36,943 nucleotides of DNA from a virus: positions 1-36,943 of the IMG/VR virus record IMGVR_UViG_3300044986_000212; one strand, 5' to 3'. This document shows, in pieces, positions 1 through 6,453 of this stretch. The notes under the pieces are model-generated. The model was not told the origin of the DNA. It was given only the letters and a program-made list of their open reading frames with translations, and did not search any database. A program made the translations under genes and the position numbers. The first letter of the stretch is position 1. Every line of letters starts with the position of its first letter.

Positions 1-2
1 GC

Positions 3-116
3 GACCCGCGCTTCCATGCCAACATCCGCGTGATGTTTGAACTGACGGAGGAGCAGGTGTCGTGGCTTCCGACGTTCACCCCGGAACCAAGCATTCCATA
101 TCGCGTATTTGCCTAA
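3..116 (+). CDS. C-terminal fragment of the 96-residue fiber-adjacent protein (partial)
   Basis: The reading frame enters from the left edge and gives 37 residues ending PEPSIPYRVFA before TAA. It is the same gene as 36562-36852, cut by the way the circle was opened. The only protein difference from the full copy is Met for Thr in the stretch IRV(M/T)FELTEEQ. No function is known; see the full-length entry. Confidence 0.85.
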   Translation, partial: DPRFHANIRVMFELTEEQVSWLPTFTPEPSIPYRVFA

Positions 117-120
117 CCCA

Positions 121-149
121 TTGACTTGCAATAACTCCTGCGAGATACT
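121..149 (+). promoter_or_regulatory. Sigma70-like promoter for the head-tail operon, predicted leaderless
   Basis: TTGACT (121-126), a 17-base spacer and GATACT (144-149) match a sigma70-type promoter at 5 of 6 and 4 of 6 positions. The ATG at 156 lies six bases after the -10 hexamer, so the expected transcription start is the A of the ATG itself. No Shine-Dalgarno sequence precedes the ATG, which agrees with a leaderless mRNA. The same spacing occurs before 18560, 27164 and 29339. Confidence 0.6.
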
Positions 150-155
150 GCGCTA

Positions 156-1331
156 ATGAACACCCCTTCCCACCGCGTAACGGACAACGGTAAGACCGTG
201 ACCATTCACGGGCTGGAAGTGTTTTGCGCCTACGACCCTGCGCTGGACGGCGAATCGGACCCCGAACTGACGAAGTTCGATAACGAGCGCGTGCAGGACA
301 TCGTGGAAAGCACCCGGCGGTACATGGAGCGCGGGTCGCTTCCCCGGTTGGTGGTCATGCACGAAAAGGACGGGAACGAACCCAAGTCCAGCGTGGGCCG
401 CTTCACCAACATCGGGTACGAGGAGCGCGACGGGGTGGGCTTCATCGTGGGCGACTGCGAGGTAGAGAAGCCCGTATTCGATAAGTTGCTGGCGACCAAT
501 GCTTTCCCGCGCCGTAGCGCGGAGATTTGGTCGGAGCAGAATCACCTGTCGGAAGTGGCGTTGCTGGGGCGTGAAACCCCCCGCCGTCCCCTTCCCGACA
601 CGCACTTCACCCGCAAGGGTGAACTGGTCCGGTTCGCACGTTCGCTGCGCTTCGACATGGGGACGGTCGGAGGCGGGCTATCCACTTACGTTCCCGGTAC
701 GAAGGACACCAACATGGCTGACGATGACATCCGGAAGGAAGTCGCCGCGCTGAAGTGTGACATGGACGAGATGAAGTCCATGATGAAGAAGCACTTTGGT
801 TCGGACGAGGAGGAGAAGGAGGAGATGGCGGCGGAAGATATGCTCACGGAGCAGTTCGCGGAGGAATCCGGCGAAGGCGACGGCGTGCATATCGACATCG
901 ACTCCCACGGTGGCGAGGAGGAGGAGGAGGAGATGGGTATGTATGCCCGTCCCGGTTCCGCCGACACCTTCGCGCTGCGCCGCGAAAACGCCAAGATGAA
1001 GCGCGAACTGGACTCGCTCAAGGCGGAAATCCGCCGGGAGAAGTTTGGCCGCGAACTGGACATCATGGAGAGCGAGGGATATCGCATCCCCGCCGCCCAG
1101 CGTCCCCGGCTTGTTGCCGAACTTCAGGCGAGCAACGACCCGGCGGGAACGCTGGAGGGTTGGCGGGAACTGTTCACCCGCGATCCCATGAACGTGCGTA
1201 TCGACATGAGCCGCGCCGCCCTGCCCAGCAGCACGGACATCAACAAGAACGAAATCTCCAGCATGGTCCGCGAGTTCGCTGGCCGTCCTGAAGATTTCGC
1301 AAAGGCAATCAACAGCCGCATCAAGCGGTAA
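156..1331 (+). CDS. Mu gpI-like prohead protease/scaffold fusion
   Basis: This 391-residue protein probably acts inside the procapsid as maturation protease and scaffold. Residues 1-165 look like Mu gpI-type and other phage capsid proteases: a conserved His (VMHEKDG, H69), then FPRRSAEIW with S121 and LSEVALLGRE about ten residues later. That H/S pair is my inferred catalytic set. Residues 185-300 are highly acidic (DEEEKEEM and a run of Glu near 915-935) and then charged and helical, as expected of a scaffold. Residues 171-180 read VGGGLSTYVP, identical to residues 6-15 of the capsid protein encoded at 1771. It is the first gene of the capsid cluster and has no Shine-Dalgarno; the promoter places the transcript start at the ATG. 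Its neighbours are the cement and capsid proteins, the usual order in Mu-like head modules. The protease assignment is by motif and context. Confidence 0.75.
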   Translation: MNTPSHRVTDNGKTVTIHGLEVFCAYDPALDGESDPELTKFDNERVQDIVESTRRYMERGSLPRLVVMHEKDGNEPKSSVGRFTNIGYEERDGVGFIVGDCEVEKPVFDKLLATNAFPRRSAEIWSEQNHLSEVALLGRETPRRPLPDTHFTRKGELVRFARSLRFDMGTVGGGLSTYVPGTKDTNMADDDIRKEVAALKCDMDEMKSMMKKHFGSDEEEKEEMAAEDMLTEQFAEESGEGDGVHIDIDSHGGEEEEEEMGMYARPGSADTFALRRENAKMKRELDSLKAEIRREKFGRELDIMESEGYRIPAAQRPRLVAELQASNDPAGTLEGWRELFTRDPMNVRIDMSRAALPSSTDINKNEISSMVREFAGRPEDFAKAINSRIKR

Positions 1332-1349
1332 ACAGGAAAGGAACTACCA

Positions 1350-1742
1350 ATGTCTGACATGGGATTCACCCCGAACTTCATCGCAAGCGGCGATATCAAC
1401 CCGTTCCGCTTCGTGGAGATCAACACTTCTACGGCGTTCACGGGCCAGCAGGCCAATGCTGCTTCGGACAACGTGCTTGGTGTCACGGACGGCAGCGTGA
1501 AGCGTTTTGATTTGACCGTCCACGCTGCTGCTGGCGACCCGATCACCCTCCAGCCGTCGAACACGGTGCAGGTTGAATCGGGCGCGGCAATCAGCACCAT
1601 CGGCACGCTTCTGACTTCGGATTCGTCCGGTCGGGCGATCGCTGGTGTGTCTACGAACGTGTGCTACTACATGGCACTTGAAACTGCTGGCGGCGCGGGT
1701 GAAATCATCCGTGCGTTCCGCTTCGGCACTCGCGTTGTCTAA
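1350..1742 (+). CDS. Capsid decoration (cement) protein
   Basis: The 130-residue product resembles the small phage cement proteins that coat the capsid surface. It is rich in beta-forming and small residues, with the pattern VLGVTDGSVKRFDLTV, then AAGDPITLQPS, then VESGAAISTIGTLLTSDSSG, typical of the DUF2190-like capsid cement fold. It starts with ATG 1350 behind an AGGAAAGGA ribosome-binding site. It sits between the protease/scaffold and the major capsid gene, the standard place for a decoration protein. An unrelated head-stabilising protein of similar size is the alternative. Confidence 0.65.
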   Translation: MSDMGFTPNFIASGDINPFRFVEINTSTAFTGQQANAASDNVLGVTDGSVKRFDLTVHAAAGDPITLQPSNTVQVESGAAISTIGTLLTSDSSGRAIAGVSTNVCYYMALETAGGAGEIIRAFRFGTRVV

Positions 1743-1770
1743 AGCCATTACCTACAAGGAGGACTAAACA

Positions 1771-2808
1771 ATGGCATTCTCTGTTGTCGGTGGTGGACTT
1801 TCGACGTACGTCCCGTCCACCAATGATCTTGCGACGGGTGCGCTTCAGGTGGAGTTCACCCGAAGCGTCAATTCGTTCGCTCTCACCCGGTACGCGCAGT
1901 TGGTTCCCGTCACGAAGATGACGGGGTACTATCTGCGGCAGGACGTTCCGGACAACGTTCGCCTGACGAGCGACCGCGAGTTTGCTTGGCCGCTGGGCAA
2001 TGACCGCCCCACGGGTAAGCAGAACGCGTTTGACTTCGTGCAGTACGCCACGCAGCGTTTCGCGTTCCCCTTCTACATCCCGCAGGAGACTGCGACGCAG
2101 GCCGCGTGGGATGTCGTTGCGCAGCACGCTCGCAGCAAGGCGCAGTTGGCGATGACCGCCCGTACGAACCGTGCGGCGGCCATCCTGACCGATACGGGCA
2201 ACTGGGGCAGCAACTTCGTTGCGAACCCCACGGCTTCCCCGATTTCGGCTGCGTCGTACTGGAACGCCACCACAACCACGAACGCAGCCATTCAGACCTC
2301 CATTCAGGCGGTCATGCGGCAGGTGAGCCTGTCAAGCGGCGGCGCGATTGCCCCCAATCAACTCATCATGGTCATTTCCCCGACCGTGGCGAACGTGATT
2401 TCGCAGGCTCCGGAAGTTCGTGAGTACGTCAAGAACTACCCCGCCGCCCTGTCGTTCCTTCAGGGTTCGGATACGTTCTCGCGCTGGGGCATCCCCCCGA
2501 CCCTGTTCGGGCTGGGCGATGTCGTGGTCGATGACTCCGTGAAGGTGACGAGCAAGAAGGGTGCAACCCTTTCGACTTCGTACATCTACGGCGATTCGGC
2601 TGTCTTTGTGTCGCGTCCGGGTGGACTGGTCGGCGTTGAAGGCGCATCGTCCTTCAGCACGTGCCAAATCTTCGCGTACGAGGACATGACCGTGGAGCAG
2701 TTCAACGATCCGATGAACCGTCGCATTGAGGGTCGCGTGATCGACAACTCGGTGGCTGCGGTGGTGGCCCCGGTTGGTGGCTATCTGATTCAGGACGTTA
2801 TCTCCTGA
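1771..2808 (+). CDS. Major capsid protein
   Basis: The 345-residue product is placed as the major capsid protein from its size, its position after scaffold/protease and cement genes, and a very strong ribosome-binding site (AAGGAGGA, 1755-1762) before ATG 1771. The sequence is compatible with the HK97-type fold: a long polar N-terminal arm, a helix-rich middle (residues 110-140) and a C-terminal domain with conserved Pro/Gly turns; I cannot prove the fold. Residues 6-15 (VGGGLSTYVP) are identical to a segment of the upstream protease/scaffold. An N-terminal arm of this kind is often clamped by scaffold or removed by the prohead protease. A stable UUCG hairpin follows the gene. Confidence 0.8.
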   Translation: MAFSVVGGGLSTYVPSTNDLATGALQVEFTRSVNSFALTRYAQLVPVTKMTGYYLRQDVPDNVRLTSDREFAWPLGNDRPTGKQNAFDFVQYATQRFAFPFYIPQETATQAAWDVVAQHARSKAQLAMTARTNRAAAILTDTGNWGSNFVANPTASPISAASYWNATTTTNAAIQTSIQAVMRQVSLSSGGAIAPNQLIMVISPTVANVISQAPEVREYVKNYPAALSFLQGSDTFSRWGIPPTLFGLGDVVVDDSVKVTSKKGATLSTSYIYGDSAVFVSRPGGLVGVEGASSFSTCQIFAYEDMTVEQFNDPMNRRIEGRVIDNSVAAVVAPVGGYLIQDVIS

Positions 2809-2833
2809 TAAGTGAAGCAGCGGACAACGGGTG

Positions 2834-2853
2834 GGGGGGGCTTCGGCCCCCCC
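2834..2853 (+). other. Stable UUCG tetraloop hairpin after the capsid gene
   Basis: An eight-pair G/C stem closed as C(UUCG)G lies 25 bases after the capsid stop and 25 bases before the next start. No T-run follows, so it is not a classic intrinsic terminator. It could stabilise the 3' end of capsid mRNA or partly attenuate transcription, helping to make capsid protein in excess of connector proteins. Confidence 0.6.
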
Positions 2854-2878
2854 TCCCCGGCTTCTGAAAGGCGGCACG

Positions 2879-3364
2879 ATGGCATACGCTGATTACGCCG
2901 ACCTAGAGGCTGCGCTGGATCAGAACATCATCGCGCAGTTGTGTGGGGATGCGGGCACCCCGATGCCGGGGCCGAACCCGATGACCACGCACGCGCTGGA
3001 CCGGGCTACTGCCATCATCCGGTCCTATGTCCGGGTCGGCAACATTTACACGGACGCGGAACTGGCTGCGCTTGACGCGGCCAACGATCCGTTGCTGGTC
3101 ACGATGGCTGTTGACCTTGCGACGGAGTTCCTGTTCCAGCGGCGCGGGTCCAAGTTGACCCCCGCGATTGAACAGCGCATCAAGCAGACGTATTCCATGC
3201 TGGAGGGATTGCGGGACGGCAAGATGCTGTTCGGCTCCGTGGGGGCGAATGCGGACGCGGGTACGCCCGTGGTCAAGGCGGTTGGGTCCGCTGTGACCGG
3301 GTGGTACAACCAAGTGTCTAACTCGCAATTCTTCCCGCCCCGCCGACCCACGGCCTATCCGTGA
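2879..3364 (+). CDS. Head-tail connector, Mu gp36-like (DUF1320)
   Basis: This 161-residue protein fits the DUF1320/Mu gp36 connector family. It starts with the short MAYADYADLEAAL stretch, then has ALDRATAIIRSYVR (dA...I..yv), a helical segment VTMAVDLATEFLFQRRG, and ends the helical part with LEGLRDGKMLFG, the typical L..i..Gk..l ending. Such proteins sit at the capsid vertex between portal and tail. ATG 2879 follows AAAGGCGG. Its 3' end overlaps the next gene by four bases (GTGA), so the two are probably translated in a coupled way. Confidence 0.65.
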   Translation: MAYADYADLEAALDQNIIAQLCGDAGTPMPGPNPMTTHALDRATAIIRSYVRVGNIYTDAELAALDAANDPLLVTMAVDLATEFLFQRRGSKLTPAIEQRIKQTYSMLEGLRDGKMLFGSVGANADAGTPVVKAVGSAVTGWYNQVSNSQFFPPRRPTAYP

Positions 3365-3987
3365 ACTGGCGCAGCCGGGTGCGGCAGGCGTTGGGCGACC
3401 CGTCCGTGGCGGCGGGCATCGCGCAAATTGTCGCGTACTACATGAAGGAACACATCGACCGTTCAGAGGGTCGCGGCGCGGGCGGGCAGGCGATCGCCTA
3501 CGCCCCGCTGAAGCCTTTGTACGGCGAGTTTTGGACAAACAAGCCCGTGAAGGGCGGTACGGTGGTCAAGACCCGCCAAACGGCTTCAGGCCGCACGGAA
3601 TACCTTGTGCGCGTTCCGGGCTACCGTAACGGCGGGCACCCCCTGCGGGACACCGGGCTGCTCTACGGCAGTCTGACGGCCACCGGGAAGGCAAGCGGCA
3701 GCAGCATCAAGGTAACGCTGCGCGGGCCGAAGTACGCCCTGTATCAAGACAAGGGGCTTACGACCAAGCGCACCAACTACATCCCCCTCACCCTTGCGGC
3801 CAAGCGCGGCCACGGCACGGGCAACGACCCCGGCAAGGAAGGCTTCGCGGAGGGGCGCGACTACCTGCTGGCTCGGCGGGGAGTCAAGGTGCCAGCACGA
3901 CCGTTCCTCCTTCCGACGCGGCAGGAGATGACCGCTGTTGGAAAGAGCATCTATCTCGGACTACGATCCATCCTCAAGAGGACTTGA
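3361..3987 (+). CDS. Phage virion morphogenesis protein (Mu gpG / tail-completion type)
   Basis: The 208-residue basic product shows the family pattern of phage virion morphogenesis proteins: HPLRDTGLLYGSLT near residues 97-110, YALYQDKGL near 124-132 and VPARPFLLPT near 177-186. In relatives these correspond to L..TG.L..S, YA..hq.G and iPaRpFlg. The role is joining head to tail or terminating the tail. The start is GTG 3361, overlapping the previous stop codon. It lies between the connector and the tail tube gene, as expected. Confidence 0.65.
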   Translation: MNWRSRVRQALGDPSVAAGIAQIVAYYMKEHIDRSEGRGAGGQAIAYAPLKPLYGEFWTNKPVKGGTVVKTRQTASGRTEYLVRVPGYRNGGHPLRDTGLLYGSLTATGKASGSSIKVTLRGPKYALYQDKGLTTKRTNYIPLTLAAKRGHGTGNDPGKEGFAEGRDYLLARRGVKVPARPFLLPTRQEMTAVGKSIYLGLRSILKRT

Positions 3988-3990
3988 CCC

Positions 3991-4491
3991 ATGCCTATTG
4001 CCCTGTACGTCCCCGGACCCACCATCATCTCCGTCGATACGGCCAACAGCGGCACGTACACGGAACTTGGTCGGTCGGACAACGACAACCTGCCGTCCAT
4101 CTCGTTTACCGACCATCGCCACGAAGTCAAGACGGTTTCCAGCGGCGCGGTGCCGGAGGAAATCGTCATGCAGAACACCGAAGCCATCGTGACTTGCGCG
4201 CTGGTGAAGTGGGACGCGGACCTCCTGACCAACCTGCTAGCGGACAACCGTGGCAATGCCTTCACCCCGGTTGTGGGGCGGCAGTTGGTGAGCAGCAACG
4301 GCTTCTTCGGTCTGCGTATTCGGTCGGTGGCAAACGGCAATCTCGCCTACACCTTCACGCACGCCTTCCTGCGTTCGGACAGCGTTTCGGATTCGCAATG
4401 GGGCAACCGTGAGCGCGTGCTTGCGCTGAACTTCCATTGCATCCCGAACCCCTCCACGAACCTTCTCTACGCCTACGCGACGGTTTCATAA
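3991..4491 (+). CDS. Probable major tail tube protein
   Basis: The 166-residue product lies between the tail-completion-type gene and the frameshifted chaperone, which in siphoviruses is the place of the tail tube subunit. The sequence is beta-rich with alternating hydrophobic residues (EAIVTCALVKW, FGLRIRSVANG, RVLALNFHCIP) and no membrane segment. GAGGA lies ten bases before ATG 3991. No specific family motif was recognised, so the call rests on synteny, size and composition. The stop overlaps the next ATG (TAATG). Confidence 0.6.
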   Translation: MPIALYVPGPTIISVDTANSGTYTELGRSDNDNLPSISFTDHRHEVKTVSSGAVPEEIVMQNTEAIVTCALVKWDADLLTNLLADNRGNAFTPVVGRQLVSSNGFFGLRIRSVANGNLAYTFTHAFLRSDSVSDSQWGNRERVLALNFHCIPNPSTNLLYAYATVS

Positions 4492-4754
4492 TGCCCATCG
4501 AACTGACCGAAAACGACGATCCCATGCTGTTCGCCGTGTCGCTTCCCAACGGGCGACTGGTGTTCCAGTTCAACGAAGTGACCGCGACGCTTCAGGCGAT
4601 GAACGGCGGGCAGAACCCCGGCGTGCCGGAACTTGCCCGCGCCATGCGCGAGGCGAGCCGCACGGCAGACGTAGCGAAGGACGCGACGGACGCGCAGTTG
4701 TTCGCCGCGTATGCGCGTGCAGCGCAGAGGGTGGAGCAGGCGGGAAACGGCTGA
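4491..4754 (+). CDS. Tail assembly chaperone, short form (lambda gpG-like)
   Basis: The zero-frame product has 87 residues and is helical, ending VEQAGNG. In siphoviruses such a protein coats the tape measure during tail assembly. It lies directly between the tail tube gene and the genes leading to the tape measure. A perfect -1 slippery heptamer, GGGAAAC, spans 4742-4748 just before its stop, so part of the ribosomes should continue into the downstream frame (see 4748-4996). The sequence is not obviously related to lambda gpG; the assignment rests on position and the frameshift layout. Confidence 0.75.
   Translation: MPIELTENDDPMLFAVSLPNGRLVFQFNEVTATLQAMNGGQNPGVPELARAMREASRTADVAKDATDAQLFAAYARAAQRVEQAGNG
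4742..4748 (+). promoter_or_regulatory. Programmed -1 frameshift site
   Basis: The heptamer G_GGA_AAC is of the X_XXY_YYZ type in the zero frame, close to lambda's GGGAAAG at the same position of the G/T genes. The zero-frame stop TGA follows at 4752-4754. Slippage joins codon AAC (4746-4748) to CGG at 4748 in the -1 frame. Confidence 0.8.
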
Positions 4755-4996
4755 AGGCGGTAGCCCGGTTCGTAAGCGTCTACGGGCGACCGCCGACAGA
4801 GTTCGACAAGGACACGGCGATGGGCCTCATGGCGAACATCCCCGCAGTCGAAGCCGCGCAAGCACTTGTGTTTGCCCGCGCCATTTCGATTGCCTTTGGT
4901 GATGGGAAGCAGATGGCTTCGACGGTGTACGCCGCGACGGGCAGCAGTCGGCTGGCGCAGAAGATTGAGATTGATTCCATGAGGCAGGCGCGATGA
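4748..4996 (+). CDS. Frameshift extension of the tail chaperone (lambda T-like domain)
   Basis: This is the -1 frame continuation. It adds 82 residues (starting RLKAVARFVSVYG and ending DSMRQAR) to the first 86 residues of the short form, giving a fusion of about 168 residues. It has no good start codon of its own near its beginning and is open across the whole slippery region, which is the usual sign of a G-T type fusion. In the family the short form is in large excess and the fusion binds tube subunits. Its stop overlaps the next start (ATGA at 4993). Confidence 0.72.
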   Translation, partial: RLKAVARFVSVYGRPPTEFDKDTAMGLMANIPAVEAAQALVFARAISIAFGDGKQMASTVYAATGSSRLAQKIEIDSMRQAR

Positions 4997-5451
4997 CGAA
5001 CACGGGCGAAATCCTGTTTGAAGTGCGCGACCGCCTTGCGGAGTGGATGCAGGAGCGCGGGTACGGGTCGAACGTCTACATCGTGGAAGCCCCGATTGAT
5101 GACATGGTGGGGCAGTACGCGGTGCAGATTGTTCCCGGCCCTGACACGGCGGCGCACCCGAACAGCGGGGTGGGCCTGATTCGGACGAACGTGGACATGG
5201 TGGTGTGGTGGCGCGGCATGGCCGACCCGGTGATGCGCGGCACGTACCGCATTGCAGGCGCGGAAGGCATCCAGCAGTTCGCGGATGTCCTGCGCGAATG
5301 GCTGGTGCAGCGCACCTTCGGCGGTCGCATGGTGGTGCCGATGACGTTCCGCAATGGCGGCACGGTGCAGGCGGTGCCGGAACTGGAGGGGTGGCTGACG
5401 CTGAAGGACACCTACGAGTTCGGCTATGAGATGGATTGGGAGGTGAAATAG
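4993..5451 (+). CDS. Minor tail protein, function unassigned
   Basis: The 152-residue soluble product begins with a helix (ILFEVRDRLAEWMQERGY) followed by alternating hydrophobic strands (YAVQIVPGP, VDMVVWWRGM) and a second helix (IQQFADVLREWLVQRTF). That outline is like tail terminator or neck proteins, but the gene lies between chaperone and tape measure, an unusual place for a terminator. I do not recognise the family. ATG 4993 overlaps the frameshift product's stop. Its 3' end carries the GGGAGGTG ribosome-binding site for the tape measure gene. Confidence 0.7.
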   Translation: MTNTGEILFEVRDRLAEWMQERGYGSNVYIVEAPIDDMVGQYAVQIVPGPDTAAHPNSGVGLIRTNVDMVVWWRGMADPVMRGTYRIAGAEGIQQFADVLREWLVQRTFGGRMVVPMTFRNGGTVQAVPELEGWLTLKDTYEFGYEMDWEVK

Positions 5452-5453
5452 CC

Positions 5454-6452
5454 GTGGAGGATCTAGGAACAATCAGCATCAACATCCGCGAACTTGGCGG
5501 CGGGGGCGGGGGTGGAGCGGGTAGCGGCAACGTCGGCGGTGGTCCGGGCGGCGGTGGTGGCGGCTTTCAGACGAGCATGGGCAATCGTCTGCTCGGCCCG
5601 CTGACGGCCATGCAAGACCGCATTTCTTCGGCGGTCGGGGTTTTGGCAGGATCGGTGAGCAATTCGTACCAAGCCTTTAGCGATGTCAAGCGCACGGTGG
5701 CTTCGGGCATGGTGGCAATGCAGGTAGACCGCGCACGCGCTGCGGGCTTTGCGAGCAACCTTCGGTCTGAACTGGTGGGGTTCTTTCGTGCGCCGACGAT
5801 GGGTGGCTACTCGCAACTCATGCGCGAAGGCACGGCGACTAGCACCGTTATTAATGCGCTTGGCAAGACGGGCAAGGTGGTGGACAAGGCGTTGTATGGC
5901 TTGTCGGTGGTCGGCTCCGTGGCATCGCTGGCACTTGCAGGGTTGCGTGCGTCGGCAGACTTCACGGCCAAGCGCGTGGAAGCGGTCGGCACTTATAGCG
6001 GGCGCGTGCAGGCGGAATTGCTGATTCAGCAATTCTCCAAATTGCGGATGGCGATGGACGAAGCCGCCGTGAACGGAAAGATTTACGCGCAGGCGGTTCG
6101 GATGCAGACGTACGAACTTGTCGTGGGCGCGCTGTTTGACCGTGAATTGGGGCGCATTACCGCATCTCTGTCGCAGGCATTTTCGGCCCTGAAAGTGGTG
6201 TTGTATTCCGTTGGGGCTGCGCTGTTGATGATCTTCAACCTGCCTACTCGGATGTCGGAATGGCTGGAATCCCCGGTGCGGGCGATGTTTGACGCGGCGT
6301 TGCCGGGTTCGGCCCTGTACGGGGTGCGCGAGATTCTGAAGTATCTCGGGTTCATTGAGGACAACACGCGCAAGACGAATGCGATAGACCCGAACGATGT
6401 CAACGCATGGTTCCAAGCGGACATCCGCGCCATGACCGGAAAGGTGTATTGA
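5454..6452 (+). CDS. Short tape measure-like protein
   Basis: The 332-residue product follows the frameshifted chaperone, which is the position of the tape measure. Residues 15-40 are a glycine run, the centre is mostly helical with hydrophobic stretches (LYGLSVVGSVASLALAGL near 150-167 and LKVVLYSVGAALLMIFNL near 245-262), as in tape measures that enter the host membrane. At about 1.5 angstrom per residue the tail would be only about 50 nm. The start is GTG 5454 with GGGAGGTG eight bases upstream; an in-frame start 18 bases earlier lacks such a site. Confidence 0.6.
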   Translation: MEDLGTISINIRELGGGGGGGAGSGNVGGGPGGGGGGFQTSMGNRLLGPLTAMQDRISSAVGVLAGSVSNSYQAFSDVKRTVASGMVAMQVDRARAAGFASNLRSELVGFFRAPTMGGYSQLMREGTATSTVINALGKTGKVVDKALYGLSVVGSVASLALAGLRASADFTAKRVEAVGTYSGRVQAELLIQQFSKLRMAMDEAAVNGKIYAQAVRMQTYELVVGALFDRELGRITASLSQAFSALKVVLYSVGAALLMIFNLPTRMSEWLESPVRAMFDAALPGSALYGVREILKYLGFIEDNTRKTNAIDPNDVNAWFQADIRAMTGKVY

Positions 6453-6453
6453 A

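Larger units (their letters stand above)
1..207. repeat. Left copy of terminal overlap (genome circle join)
   Basis: This stretch matches positions 36737-36943 at 203 of 207 bases; the differences are at positions 29, 34, 35 and 80. It contains the 3' end of the 96-residue gene, a promoter and the start of the capsid protease/scaffold gene. It is best read as the overlap of a circular or circularly permuted genome of 36,736 bp. The mismatches, including one Met/Thr change, suggest strain variation in the source population or uneven assembly rather than an exact physical terminal repeat. Confidence 0.85.
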
